From positions 3,658,611-3,722,610 of the forward strand of contig NC_035177.2 in NCBI RefSeq assembly GCF_001659605.2: a stretch of DNA of 64,000 nucleotides, in the 5' to 3' direction. Shown piece by piece: positions 47,893 to 58,963 of the stretch. Below the pieces are notes generated by a model, which was not told the origin of the DNA, did no database searches, and saw nothing but the letters and a program-made list of their open reading frames with translations. Both the position numbers and the translations under genes were made by a program. Numbering within the stretch: the stretch's first letter is position 1; the number at the start of each line of letters is the position of its first letter. The DNA is from Manihot esculenta. Lineage: Eukaryota > Streptophyta > Magnoliopsida > Malpighiales > Euphorbiaceae.

Positions 47893-48705
47893 TCACAAAA
47901 CATACACATCAGAACATTTGAAAGTGAGCGTACCTGACACCACTGTGTTCGATGTGTCTGCCTCCTGCTGAGCTTGGGTGAAGATCCGAGCTGAAGCTGA
48001 CGGACCTTCTCCACGAGAACCTGAAGAATGAGGGACTGAACCTCTTCCTCTGCCTCGACCACTAACCAGAAACATGGCTGAAGCTGCTGGCTGAGACGCT
48101 CTACCTGCATCTGTCCACTGGGATTGAGCCATCCAGGGCGCAGTGGGACACTCACGTGCTATATGCCCCTCCTGTCCGCACCTGTAACATAGATTAGTCC
48201 CATAACGGCAGACTCCCTTATGAGGCCTTCCGCACCTCAAGCATCTTGAACTTCCTGAGCCAGAGCTTGAGCCACCAAAACCCAGACTAGCCTTCAGATT
48301 CTGCCAAAACTTTTTCCTCTTCCCCCTCAGGGTTCTGCCCCACTTCGCTCCTCTTGTGGCGGCTGTACTCAGAGTGGAGGGATCAATCCCCCTCGAACCT
48401 GAGATTCTGGAATCCTGAGTCTGAGCATCCTCCTGAGAATCTCCCATGCCTTCTTCTGGTACTCTAATTCCCAAACTGACATCCCATCTCTGAACATCCA
48501 ACTCTACTTCCCTCATACTAGCTGATATTCTCCTTGGAGCCATTCCTTCTCTGCTTACATCAAAAGACCTTCCAGGGTCCCTTAATGTTCCCCATCTGTT
48601 AACTCCCCACAACTGCGCTCTCGGCAGAGCAGGGGGAAAGGTGTCCATACCTTCCCTCTCAAATGGAACTCCAGTTGATTCCACAGATCGACGAGCACCT
48701 CGCAT
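47893..48705 (-). CDS. Element G mini-gag
   Basis: Open for about 270 codons from MRGARRSVESTG at 48705. It has the same layout as the F protein: N-terminal charged region, basic linker (KWGRTLRGKRKKFWQ), zinc motifs CLRCGRPHKGVC and [20 protein letters not shown] tract, then the [10 protein letters not shown] segment before the lost protease. The capsid core is deleted at the same point as in F, showing common descent. Differences from F are clustered in the linker and the segment after the knuckles. Confidence 0.8.
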   Translation of the reverse strand: MRGARRSVESTGVPFEREGMDTFPPALPRAQLWGVNRWGTLRDPGRSFDVSREGMAPRRISASMREVELDVQRWDVSLGIRVPEEGMGDSQEDAQTQDSRISGSRGIDPSTLSTAATRGAKWGRTLRGKRKKFWQNLKASLGFGGSSSGSGSSRCLRCGRPHKGVCRYGTNLCYRCGQEGHIARECPTAPWMAQSQWTDAGRASQPAASAMFLVSGRGRGRGSVPHSSGSRGEGPSASARIFTQAQQEADTSNTVVSGTLTFKCSDVYVL

Positions 48706-48760
48706 TCTGGCTCCTCTGAAGAACAACACACAAGCATACAATCAATCAGTAGCATCATAC

Positions 48761-48784
48761 GGTTCATATGAAAACACATGAACC
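48761..48784 (-). other. Conserved stem-loop before gag, element G
   Basis: Stem GGTTCATGTG/CATATGAACC in the RNA sense. The one change from A turns a G-C into a G-U pair, and the loop is TTTT. Confidence 0.6.
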
Positions 48785-48994
48785 CACATACATAGCATAA
48801 CATTAATGCACATGCATAAAATCATGGCATTTCACATCATCATTCAAGACAGGACTCAACATCCTATCCTAGTGGACATGATTTTGCCTATTGTGCTTGC
48901 CTTTCTATGACTTCTAGACTAACCTCTTTCCGATGTGGGATATCTCTAACCCTTGAGCATATTTGCTCAACACACCATACTCTTGAGGCCCAAA

Positions 48995-49006
48995 GCTCTG
49001 ATACCA
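48995..49006 (-). other. Primer-binding site, element G
   Basis: GCTCTGATACCA three bases from the right LTR start at 49010. Confidence 0.88.
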
Positions 49007-49009
49007 CTC

Positions 49010-49775
49010 TGTAACGACCTGAAAACCGATACCCCTCTATAACGGCCTGAACCACCACCGGCGCTAGGATCCAGATCGGCTTAAGGCTGCCGGGACCCGT
49101 AGCAAGCCAAACATACCTCCTATCACCTGGTCAAATCCCATACATGATCAAAACATTAACATATATAACATACATTGGGCATAAAACCCACATAAACCTA
49201 AACATGCATATCTACCCATACTCCACCATCAAATCCTCTTAAAACTCACTTAAAACTTCATTAAAACCTAAAGGAAAGCAAAGATCCTCACTTACCTCTT
49301 GAAGATCGGGGGTTTGTGCGAGCTCTAACTTGGAGGTGGGAGAAACTAACTCCTTGGGTCTCCAAGTTCCCAAAACTTGATCTAAGCTTGAAAACTCTTC
49401 AAAACAGCCATAAAACTCATGAAAACATGAAGGAGATGAAGAAAAACATGAAAACGGCCAAGGGAGGACAAAAACTCACCTGAGCTCGAGAATGGGGAGA
49501 AAACTCGCCCATTTCCGATCTGAGGGCCCTTTATAGGTGGCCTGCTGAACCACCTTCGGCAGCCTAACGTGCCCCCTAAACTCAAGCATGTTCGGCGGCC
49601 GAACTTGAGGTTCGGCGGCCGAACCTTGGCTCGTTCAAACAAAGCTTTCGGAGGCCAAAAGCGCTCCCAAAACTTACCCATGTTCGGCGGCCGAACATCA
49701 CTTTCGGCGGCCGAACTTCACTTTCGGCGGCCGAACTTCACTTTCGGCGGCCGAACCTGGCAAATGCCTCCTTGG
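49010..49775 (-). repeat. Element G 5' LTR, truncated
   Basis: Matches the left LTR up to GCCTCCTTGGT, then switches abruptly to pol sequence of C. Near 49683-49757 a 20-bp unit carrying the GCC-box palindrome is present three times, against once in the left LTR. Confidence 0.85.
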
Positions 49776-51860
49776 TAGTCCTTAGAAAGGACAGAATAGG
49801 GATACCTAGAGGTTCAATATCAGCCCTGCAGGCTCGTAGGTTGACTAGGAGAGGTTGTCAGGGGTTTCTAACAGAGTTTAGTAGTCAGGTCAGGGAACCC
49901 GCCTCAGTACCAGTAGTGAGTTCTTAGATGTTTTCCCAGACAGGCCGCCGAGTGTACCATCTGTTAGGGAGATGGAGTTTTAAATTAAAGTAATAATGGG
50001 GACCAGACCTGTCCCTACCTCTCCCTACAGGGTAGCACCTGCAGAGTTAAAGGAGTAGAAAGAGCAGTTATAAAAGTTGGTAGACAAGGGTTTCATCCGA
50101 CTGAGTACCTCGCCTTGCGATACTCTAGTGTTGGTTATGAAAATGAAGGATGGATCCCCAGGACTTTGTATCGACTACAAGTCGTTGAACAAAGTCACTA
50201 CCCAGAGCAAGTATTTGTTACCTTGGATCGACGATCTATGTTAAACCAGCTAGCAAGAGCTGGTTGCCTTTCCAAGATAGATCTGAAATCCAGGTACCAT
50301 CAGTTAAGATCAAGGAAGAAGATGTTCAGAGAGCAGTGTTTAGAACCATATATGGGCACTATGAGTTCCTAGGAATGTCGTTCGGGTTAATGAACGCCCC
50401 TACAGCATTCATGGATCTCTTAAGCAGAGTTTTAGTTGGCTTCTGGATCACTCCGTTATTGTCTTCATTGACGGTACCTCGGTGAGTCCCAGAAATACAG
50501 AAGAGTATGCCCATTATCTGAGGTTAGGATTGCAGATCCTGAGAGAACATGGCTTGGATGCCTAGTTCTCCAAATGTGAGTTTCGGTCAAGGAGCATATC
50601 TTTCTTGGGTCATGGTATGTCGAAAAAAGGAAAAGTGAGGTAGACCCGAGAAAGTTGAAGTTGTAGCTGACTAGCCCAGGCCCGTTGTAATGACATAGAT
50701 CAAGAGCTTTTTGGGTTGGGTCGGTTGCCTACTGGAGGTTCATCTAGAACTTCTCTAGAGTTACCGCTCCTATGGCCAGATGGATCAAGAAGAACCAGAG
50801 GGTTGTGTGGTCTACTCAGTGTGAAGAGAGCTTTGATGAGCTGAAGAAAATGTTGATGTCAGCACCTGTGGTGGCTCTGTCCACCAGTAATGAAGATGTC
50901 ACAGTGTCTTGTGATGCGTCCCAGGTGGAACTAGATTGTGTGTTAATGCAAAGTGGCAGAATGATTGCTTATGCTTCTAGGTAGCTGAAGAAGCATGAGT
51001 TGAATCATCCTACACATGATCTAGAGATGGCGATGGTAATCTTTGTACTCAAGATGTGGAGGCGGTACCTGTATAAGGTATGATGACAAATCCTTACAGA
51101 TCGAAAGAGCTTGCAATACATCTTGAGTTAAGGGAGAAGAACCTGAGGCGGAGAAGAACCTGAGGCAGAGAAGATGGGTAAAAATTGCGTAGTGGTTATG
51201 ACTTCAAGGTTCAGTATCCGGGTGAGGCAAATATTTTGATAGATGCCCTCAACCGAAAACCACTTGGCAGCTTATCCCATCCCTTAGTATAGTAAGAAGA
51301 AGGCCAGTAGTTAGAAAGCAAGAAGAATCAGAACTGCTGTGAGTCAGCAGGAGAGTTATGAAGTTGTTTGTAAGAGGCATGTAGAGTTTCAAAAGAGAGA
51401 AGAGTTTTGTCAGAGTGCGCAGCGGAAGCATGTAGAGGTTCTTGAGAAAGTTGAGGTTTGCTGGAGGTGTTTCCTAAAGAGAGGGTGATTCGTTATGGGC
51501 AGAAAAGAAAATTAGCTCTCAAATACATCGGACCCTTCGAAATCCTGCAAAGGATTGGGAATGTATCTTACGAGTTAGATTTACCTACTTCAATGGAGGA
51601 GATCCATTCGGCTTTCCATGTTCCCAGGTTATGAGAATTCGTGTCAGATCCAAGTGAGGTTCTTAAAGAACCAGAGGTGGAGATCTCAAGGGATCTCACC
51701 TATGTTGAGCAGTTAGTGCGAATCATGGACACTTAAGTCAGGAAGTTGAGGAACAAGGAAATCCCGATGGTGAAAGCCCTTTGGAATCACCACAGTATAG
51801 AAAGGTGTGCCTGGAAGACTCGGGAGTTTATACTCCAGCAGTACCTGTGTCTCTCTTTGA
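49776..51860 (+). pseudogene. pol: Element C pol remnant (no integrase core)
   Basis: Begins in the region just after protease (GIPRGSISALQARRL-like block near 49797) and runs through RT, RNase H and the pol tail. RT has lost its second catalytic Asp (F-I-D-G at about 50461-50472 instead of FIDD). RNase H is recognisable at 50772-51000 (ESFDELKK, CDAS). At about 51290-51330 the sequence jumps from the end of RNase H to the end of integrase, losing about 1 kb that held the zinc site and DDE triad. The final part (51500-51850) carries the [16 protein letters not shown] block and the chromodomain-like end. Stops and frameshifts throughout. Confidence 0.88.
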
Positions 51861-51942
51861 AGAGAGGTTTTAGGCTTTGCTTGCTTGTTGCTTGCTTGTT
51901 TATGTATGCTTGATGCTATGTTTTTGGGAATGTTTGTTGTTT

Positions 51943-51980
51943 GAACATTCGAGGACGAATGTTCTTAAAGGGGGGAAGAA
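51943..51980 (+). promoter_or_regulatory. Element C palindrome and polypurine tract
   Basis: GAACATTC/GAATGTTC perfect 8-bp inverted repeat with a 6-nt spacer (51943-51964), then AAAGGGGGGAAGAA up to the LTR at 51981. Confidence 0.8.
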
Positions 51981-53399
51981 TGTAATACCCGGCTAGATTC
52001 CGACATCGGAATCCCTACCTTCCGGCGGAATCTCCGCTGGAATCTGGAATTTTGACGATGCCAGAGTCTTCTAGAGGGGTAAAATGTGTTTTCTAAAATG
52101 TTTTTACTAATTTCATGGTTTTAAATGAAAAAGAATTGAGTTTTAAAAAGAAAAGACAAAGGAGGCATTTGCCAGGTTCGGCCGCCGAAAGTGAAGTTCG
52201 GCCGCCGAACATGGGAAGGTTTTTGGAGCGCTTTTGGCCTCCGAAAGCCTTGTTTAAACGAGCCAAGGTTCGGCCGCCGAACCTTAAGTTTCGGCCGCCG
52301 AACATGCATGAGTTTAGGGGGCACGTTAGGCTGCCGAAGGTTGTTGACCAGGCCACCTATAAAGAGCCCTTAGATCGGAAATGGGCGAGTTTTCTCCTCA
52401 TTCTCGAGCTCAGGTGAGTTTATGCCCTCCTTTGGTCGTTTTCATGTTTTCTCTACCCATCCCTCAAGTTTTTCATGAATTCTACCTTTGTTTTGAAGTT
52501 TTGAAGCTTAAATAAGAGTGTGTTTGGCACCTCACTGGAGTCCACCTGTGTAGGATCGGACCCAAGGAACCAAGGTGTTTGGCAATGTTAGCTGCTTCAG
52601 AGTCAGTCCAGAGCTAGTCAAAGGTGAGTAGAACATAACTCTTCTAATATTAAAGAAATTAAATGTTTAAAGCATGTTCATGCATCACGAATACCATGTT
52701 ATGTAATAGGTTGTTGCATTAGAGATCACGAATATGTTGCATTGCATAATACGATGATGACGATGTGGATGGATTTTGGATGATCCATTAGCCCTCAGTA
52801 TGACATGATTTGACACGATATGACATGTATGACATGATATATGATGGAAAGACCAGGTGTGGCCGTATCGCCCCTGGCATAGAGGAAGAGAAGTCCAGGT
52901 GTGGCCGTATCGCCCCTGGCATAGAGTATGTGAAGTCCAGGCATGGCCGTATCGCCCCTAGCATAGAGCATTTCTGAACTTGTTATGATATGACATCTAT
53001 ATGTAGAGGGCTATTGGTGACAAATTCATCCTTGATGTGTATTGTTTGTGATGTGATGCATTCCATGATAGCATATGTTTTAATGAACTGCTTTTCTTTT
53101 ATGGTTTCTGCTCATTGGGCTTTTTAGCTCACCCCTCTCCCCTAACCCCAGGTTTGCAGGGTCAGAGTTAGTTCGGGGAGTCGTCAGGATATGGCTATGG
53201 TTATGATGTGTAATAGAATAGTAGTGGACATGATGTAATATAAGGTTATGTCTTGATGTAAAAGAGTTGTATTGAAAAATGTTATTATGTAATATGATCA
53301 GAGTTATAGTATTGTGCTTGGCCCGAGTTTGATAATCCCTTTGTACATAAGTTTTATATTATGTTGATATGTATGTTGGACCGAGTTTGACATAGGGTA
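51981..53399 (+). repeat. Element C 3' LTR, first part, with internal deletion
   Basis: Matches the 5' LTR from 14400 and has TATA near 52357-52363. At about 52512-52518 it jumps from the TGAAGCTTAAATA block to the GTGTTTGGCACC block, skipping about 800 bp that the 5' LTR has (14937-15000 and 24651-25384). It includes hairpin repeats (about 52850-52975) and ends in GGGTA, the D target duplication. Confidence 0.88.
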
Positions 53400-55666
53400 T
53401 GTAATACCCGGCTAGACTCCGGTATCGGAATTCCTACCGTCCGGTGGAATCCCGGATGTCGGAGACCTCTAGAAGGGTAAAATCATATTTTTATAAAATG
53501 TTTTAATGTATTTTATGTTTTTAAGCTAGAAGGAAAATGAGTTTTTGCATAAAAATAATCTTGGAGGAAGACCCAGGTTCGGCTGCCGAATCTCAAGTTC
53601 GGCCGCCGAAAATGCATGCACTTCGGGAGTGCTTTAGGCCCCCGAAAGCATAAGTGAGGAAAGTCCAGGTTCGGCCGCCGAACCTTATGTTCGGCCCCCG
53701 AACATGGCATGCATGCGGAGGCACGTTCGGCCCCCGAATGTGGCCTGGCCAGCCACCTATAAAAGGGTCCCTTAGCCGAAACGGGTGAGCTTGTCTCCCC
53801 ATTTTCGGCCAAGGTGAGCTCTCCGCCGTCCCTCGCCGATCTTGAGTTTCTTCCTTCCATTCTTCATGATTTTTATGAGTTTGCAACTTTGTTTTGAAGA
53901 TTTTTGAGCATAAAGCAAGTTTTGGAGCTTTGAGGTTCAAGAAACTCAATCTCTCCCATCTCCGAGCTAAGGTCGTTTTCCTCTCAATCTTCAAGAGGTA
54001 AGGGCCGATCTTGAGCTCACTTTATGTTTTAAACAAGTTTTAAGTTGATTCATGGGGTAGAAATGTATGTTTATGTTAGTTGAGCATTTTTAGGTTTTAT
54101 GTGTTTTATGAACAATGTATGTTGTATATGCATGTTTGATGTATTGTAGATGGGGTTTAGGATAGTTTGAAGCCCCTAGGAGCTGATGTATGTATCTATG
54201 CATGTTTTGGATGAGTTGAATGCTTGATTGAAAGGTTGGGAGGCGTTTGTGCATGTGTGAGCCGAGTTTCTGCCCTTTTGGCAGAAACCAGGTTCGGCAG
54301 CCGAAGGAGTTTCGGGCGCCGAACCTGCCTGGTAGGCAAGCCTTTCGGCTGCCGAAGCGTGCCCCCGAAAATGGACTTTCATCTCTGGAGGGCACTTTTG
54401 GCCGCCGAAGGTGCCGCCGAACCTGCCTGACTTTCGGCTCTGGAGGGACTTTCGGCCGCCGAACCTGTCGCCGAAAGTGCCCTGTTCAGCCTTCCTTTGC
54501 ATGTTTTGCATGATTGTTTTGAGGTGTTTTAGGGGGTTTTTGGGGGATGTTTTTAGAGTCTTGTTATAGTTGTTTGGTCCCTCATTTGAGTCCACCTGTG
54601 TAGGTTCGGACCCGAGGAACCGAAGACCCCAGCAGTGAGTCAGCTGCTTTAGTCATTGTCAGAGCTAGCTGAGGTGAGTAGAATAAACCTTTATGTTTTA
54701 AAGCAAATAAATTATAAAGTTTTGAGCATATTCATGCATCATGAATGCCATTTGATATCTTAGGTTGTTTGCATTAGAATTCACGAATATGTTGCATTGC
54801 ATTCTATGATGTTGATGTGGATTGGTTATTGGATGATCCTTTAGTCCTCATATGATATGATGTGATATGGTACGGTATGTCATGGTATGGAAGTCCGGTT
54901 GACCCATTCTACGTCCCGGCACTATGTAAGAGAAAGACCGGTTGACCCATTCTACGTCCCGGCACCTTGGAAATGTTATGTTATGATATGTTTAAGAGAA
55001 AGACCGGTTGACCCATTCTACGTCCCGGCATTTTGGAATGTAGAGGACTATTGGTGACAATACCATCCGTAATGTGATTTGTCTGTGATGTGATGCATTT
55101 CATTATGGCATATGATTTAAATGTTTTTATTATTCTGCTCATTGGGCTCTAGTAGCTCACCCCTTTCCCTAATCCCCCAGAGTTGCAGGTACGGGCTAGA
55201 CAGTGAAGTCAAGAGGGATGAAGTCATGTGTATGTAATAGATAGAATGTGGACATGATAGATTGTAAAATGATGTAAAGTTATGAATAGTTATGTTATGT
55301 AAAAATGATATTGAGGATTAGAGGTTGTGCTTGACCCTATGTGTATGGTGATCCCTTTTGTATACATGATCTATGTTTTATGATGTTTATGTTCCACCAA
55401 GCTTGTGTATGATGAGATGCCCTACTGGAGCATTTATTGAGAGCTCCAGTATGGGGTTTATGTTTATGTTTATATATATGCTTATGTGCATACACAGGTT
55501 GAGCTTGGTAAAAGAAAAGAAAAGTTCAAATTTTTATGTATACTGTTGATCATGTATGGGATTAAACAGGTTTACAGGATGTATGTCAGGCTTGCTACGG
55601 GTCCCAGCAGCCTTATGCCGATCTGGATCCTAGAGCCGGTAGCGGTCCGATTTTCGGGTCGTTACA
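53400..55666 (+). mobile_element. Solo LTR D (2267 bp)
   Basis: Complete LTR of the A type, TGTAATACCCGG to GTTACA, with a perfect TSD GGGTA (53395-53399, 55667-55671) and no internal sequence. It holds a TATA box (about 53758-53764), palindrome clusters (53578-53750, 54290-54480), the exon-like block (about 54603-54672) and hairpin repeats with CCGG ends (about 54893-55035). Confidence 0.95.
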
Positions 55667-55885
55667 GGGTATGCTGACCTTAGGGGTTCTATGAGTTCAG
55701 TCATAGTGCATACACAGGTCAAGCTTGGTAAAGGTAAAGTTTTAAATGTTTTATGAAAATGTTTGATCATGTTTGGGGATTATACCAATTGTACAGGATG
55801 TATGTTTGGCTTGCTACGGGTCCCGGCGGCCTTAAGCCAATCTGGATCCTAGCGTCGGTAGCGGTCCGATTTTCGGATCATTACA
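55667..55885 (+). repeat. Element C 3' LTR, last part
   Basis: D's TSD copy followed by the end of the C LTR. It ends ATTACA at 55885 (one change from GTTACA) and is then followed by TSD TTAAG, which matches 14395-14399. Confidence 0.92.
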
Positions 55886-57853
55886 TTAAGTTTGGTTTAC
55901 ATAAACAATGATAAAACATTTTATAGACCATGTACAAAGGGATTAATCAACATACTAGGGTCAAGCACAACTCTAAACTTCAATAAATATCATTACATTA
56001 CATTACTGTACTATATATTACATTATTGTACTATACATTACATTACATCATTTCCATGTCCACTTCTAACTATTACATAAAACATAACTTCTTATTCTTG
56101 TTGACTTCCTGATCTAGCTCGTACCTGCAAACCGGGGGGATTAAGGGAATGGGGTGAGTTACTAGAGCCCAGTGAGCATAATAATAAAACACGATATTTA
56201 AAATTCATGCTTTCACGGAATGCATCACATCACAGACAAATCACATCAAGGATGAACTTGTCACCATTTAGCCCTCTACACAGTCCAATCATGCCAGGGG
56301 CGTAGTGCAGGCACACTTGAACTTCCATATCATATCATACATATCCAATCGTGCGGGGGGCGTAGTGCAGGCTATACCCGGACTTTCTCTTACATAGTGC
56401 CAGGGGCGTAGTGCAGGCACGCCTGGACTTCCATATCATATCATCATTGTATCATGTCATAACATATGAGGGCTAATGGATCATTCAACATTCATCCACA
56501 TCAACAACATAATATGCAATGCAACATATTCGTGAGTTCTAATGCAAGCACCCTAATATATCTCATGGCATTCATGATGCGTGAGTCATGCTAAAACTTT
56601 CATTATTTACTTTGAAACATAAAGAGTCATTCTACTCACCTTAGGCTAGCTCTAACAAGACTCTAAAGCAGCTGACTCACTACTGGGGTCATCGGTTCCT
56701 CGGGTCCGAACCTACACAGGTGGACTCAAATGAGGGACCAAACATACATGAACATGACTCTAAGATACTCCCCAAAAACTCCCCTAAAACACCTTAAAAC
56801 AATCATAGAAATCATGCAAAGGAAGGCTGGACAGGGCACTTTCAGCGGCAGGTTCGGCGGCCGAAAGTCCCTCCAGAGCCGAAAGTCATGCACCTTCGGC
56901 GGCCGAAACTCCCTTCCAGAGCCGAAAGTCCACTTTCGGGGGCAAGGTTCGGCAGCCAAAGGCTTGCCTCAACAGGCAGGTTCGGCGGCCGAAAGTCCCT
57001 TCGGCTGCCGAACCTGAGTTCTTCCAAAGGGCAGAACTCAGCCTCCACAATACACATTTGCCTCCCAAACCATTCCAACTCAAAACCAACACTTCCAAAA
57101 CATGCATACACTCAAACATAAGCTCCTAGGGGCTTCAAACTATCCTAAACCCCAACTACAACACATCAAACATACATAAACAACTCACATTGCTCAAAAA
57201 CTCAACAATAACCTAAACATGCATTTCTACCCATAAACTTTCATAAAACTTGTTTAAAATATGAAATGAGCTAAAGATCTACTCTTACCTCTTGGAGATC
57301 GAGAGGAGAGGCGATCCAACTCGGAGATGAGGGAGATCTAGCTCCTTGGGTCTCCAAGCTCCAAAACTTGCTCTAAGTTCACAAATCTTCAAAAGCCAAG
57401 CAAACACTTGTTAAAACTTGAAAGATTGGAGGAAGAATCATAAAAAACAACCATGAGAGAGCATGGACTCACCGCTGGCCAAAAATGGGGAGAAAACTCG
57501 CCCGTTTCGGCCATGGAGCCTTTATATAGGGGCAGGCCCGACCACCTTCGAAAGCCTAAAGTGCCTCCAAAACTCATGCAAGTTCGGCGGCCGAACATGA
57601 GGTTCGGCAGCCGAACCTGAGCCACTTTCGAAAGCCTAACTTGCCCCCCTAAACTATCCTATGTTCAGCGGCCGAACCTGGAAATGCCTCCATGGTCTTT
57701 TTCGTTCAAAACTCAATTTCTTTCTTACTTAAAACCATAAAATACATGAAAGCATTTTGTAAAAACATGATTTTACCCTTCTAGAGGTTTCCGACATCCG
57801 AGATTCCACCGGACGGTAGGAATTCCGATACCGGAGTCTAGTCGAGTATTACA
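55886..57853 (-). mobile_element. Solo LTR J, right piece
   Basis: Continuation of J: hairpin repeats (about 56293-56440), exon-like block (about 56640-56720), palindromes (56840-57015, 57585-57680), TATA near 57521 and the LTR start side GAGTATTACA at 57853. Followed by the TSD AAACA. Confidence 0.88.
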
Positions 57854-58963
57854 AAACATCTCCCCAAAAACCCCCTAAAACATCACAAAACATGCATAGA
57901 AAACAAGCATAGGAAGGCTGGGCAGGAGACTTTCGGCGGCAGGTTCGGCGGCCGAAGGTCCCTACAGATCCGAAAGTCAGGCACTTTCGGGGGTAGCTTC
58001 GGCAGCCGAAACTCCCTCCAGATCCGAAAGTCACCAACCTTCGAGGGCAGGTTCGGCGGCCGAAACTCCCCTCCAGAGCTGAAAGTCTAAACTTTTGGGG
58101 GAGAGTTTAGGCGGCCTAAAGCTGCCTCCATAGGCAGGTTCAACGGCCGAACATTGCTTCGGCGACCAAACCTGGGTTCTCCAAAGTGGCAGAACCCGAT
58201 TCTGCCTCTCATATCTAGCCACCCAAAACCCCTCAACATGCATTCAACTATTCTAAAATATGCATATACACTCATTCACACATATAGGGGCATAAAACTA
58301 GTCTAAACCCCAACAAACAACAACATATCATCACATTTCTCATTAAACTAACATAAACACTAACATTTTACACCTACTCTAAACATGCATCAAACACCCT
58401 TAAAACCCCTCAAAACTTACTTAAAACATAAGAGAATGTGAGGATCTATGCTTACCTCTTGAAGATCGAGAGGAGAGGTGATCCAAACTTGGAGATTGGG
58501 AGAAATCGAGCTCCGGGGGTCTCCAAGCTTCAAAACTTTGATCTTAGCTCAAAAATCTTCAAAACAAAGTAAAACTCATAAAAAACTTGTAGGGATTGAA
58601 GGAAAACACAAAATCAACCATGGGAGGGCGAAATCTCACCTATGCCCGAAAATAGAGAGAGAAAACTCGCCCATTTTCGAACAAGAGGCCTTTTATAGGT
58701 GGCTGGCCAGACCACCTTCGGGGGCCAAAGGTGCTTCCGCAAACCCCCCATGTTCGGCGGCCGAACCTGGGTTTTTCCCTCCATGAATTTTCTTTCAAAA
58801 CTCAATTTCTTTCTTCATTAAAACCATAAAAACATATAAAACATTTTAGAAAACCTTTATTTTACCCTTCTAGAAGACTTCGACATTCGAAAAATTTCAG
58901 ATTCCAACAGAGATTCCGCCGGAAGATAGGAATTCCGATGCCGGGGTCTAGCCGGGTATTACA
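57854..58963 (-). mobile_element. Solo LTR K, right piece
   Basis: Rest of K after J: palindrome cluster (57930-58170), donor AAGAG/GTAAG (about 58455, minus strand), TATA near 58690 and terminal TATTACA at 58963. The next five bases, CCTAG, pair with CTTAG at 3153-3157. Confidence 0.85.

Larger units (their letters stand above)
45876..49775 (-). mobile_element. Element G: second mini-gag element, right end deleted
   Basis: Minus-strand relative of F with short LTRs. The left LTR is 45876-46779 (904 bp), the internal region 46780-49009, and the right LTR starts at 49010 and breaks off at about 49775. Both LTRs share a large internal deletion relative to F's 2345-bp LTR, so it was present before this copy inserted. 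The right flank and any second TSD copy (GGTGG, 45871-45875, on the left) are lost. Confidence 0.85.
14400..55885 (+). mobile_element. Element C: old Ty3/gypsy element split by nested insertions
   Basis: Bounded by TSD TTAAG (14395-14399 and 55886-55890). Its own parts are the 5' LTR (14400-15000 and 24651-26482), PBS (26486), gag (26746-27779), pol remnant (about 49776-51860), PPT and 3' LTR (51981-53399 and 55672-55885). It was interrupted by B, by H with E/F/G inside, and by D. The LTRs look roughly 95% alike by eye, making it older than A, E and F. The 3' LTR lacks about 800 bp present in the 5' LTR. Confidence 0.88.

Noticed and set aside
52512..52518. Deletion in the C 3' LTR as the trace of a spliced RNA copied into DNA
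   Set aside because: The borders do not coincide with the conserved donor and acceptor sites; short shared bases at the junction fit ordinary deletion better.
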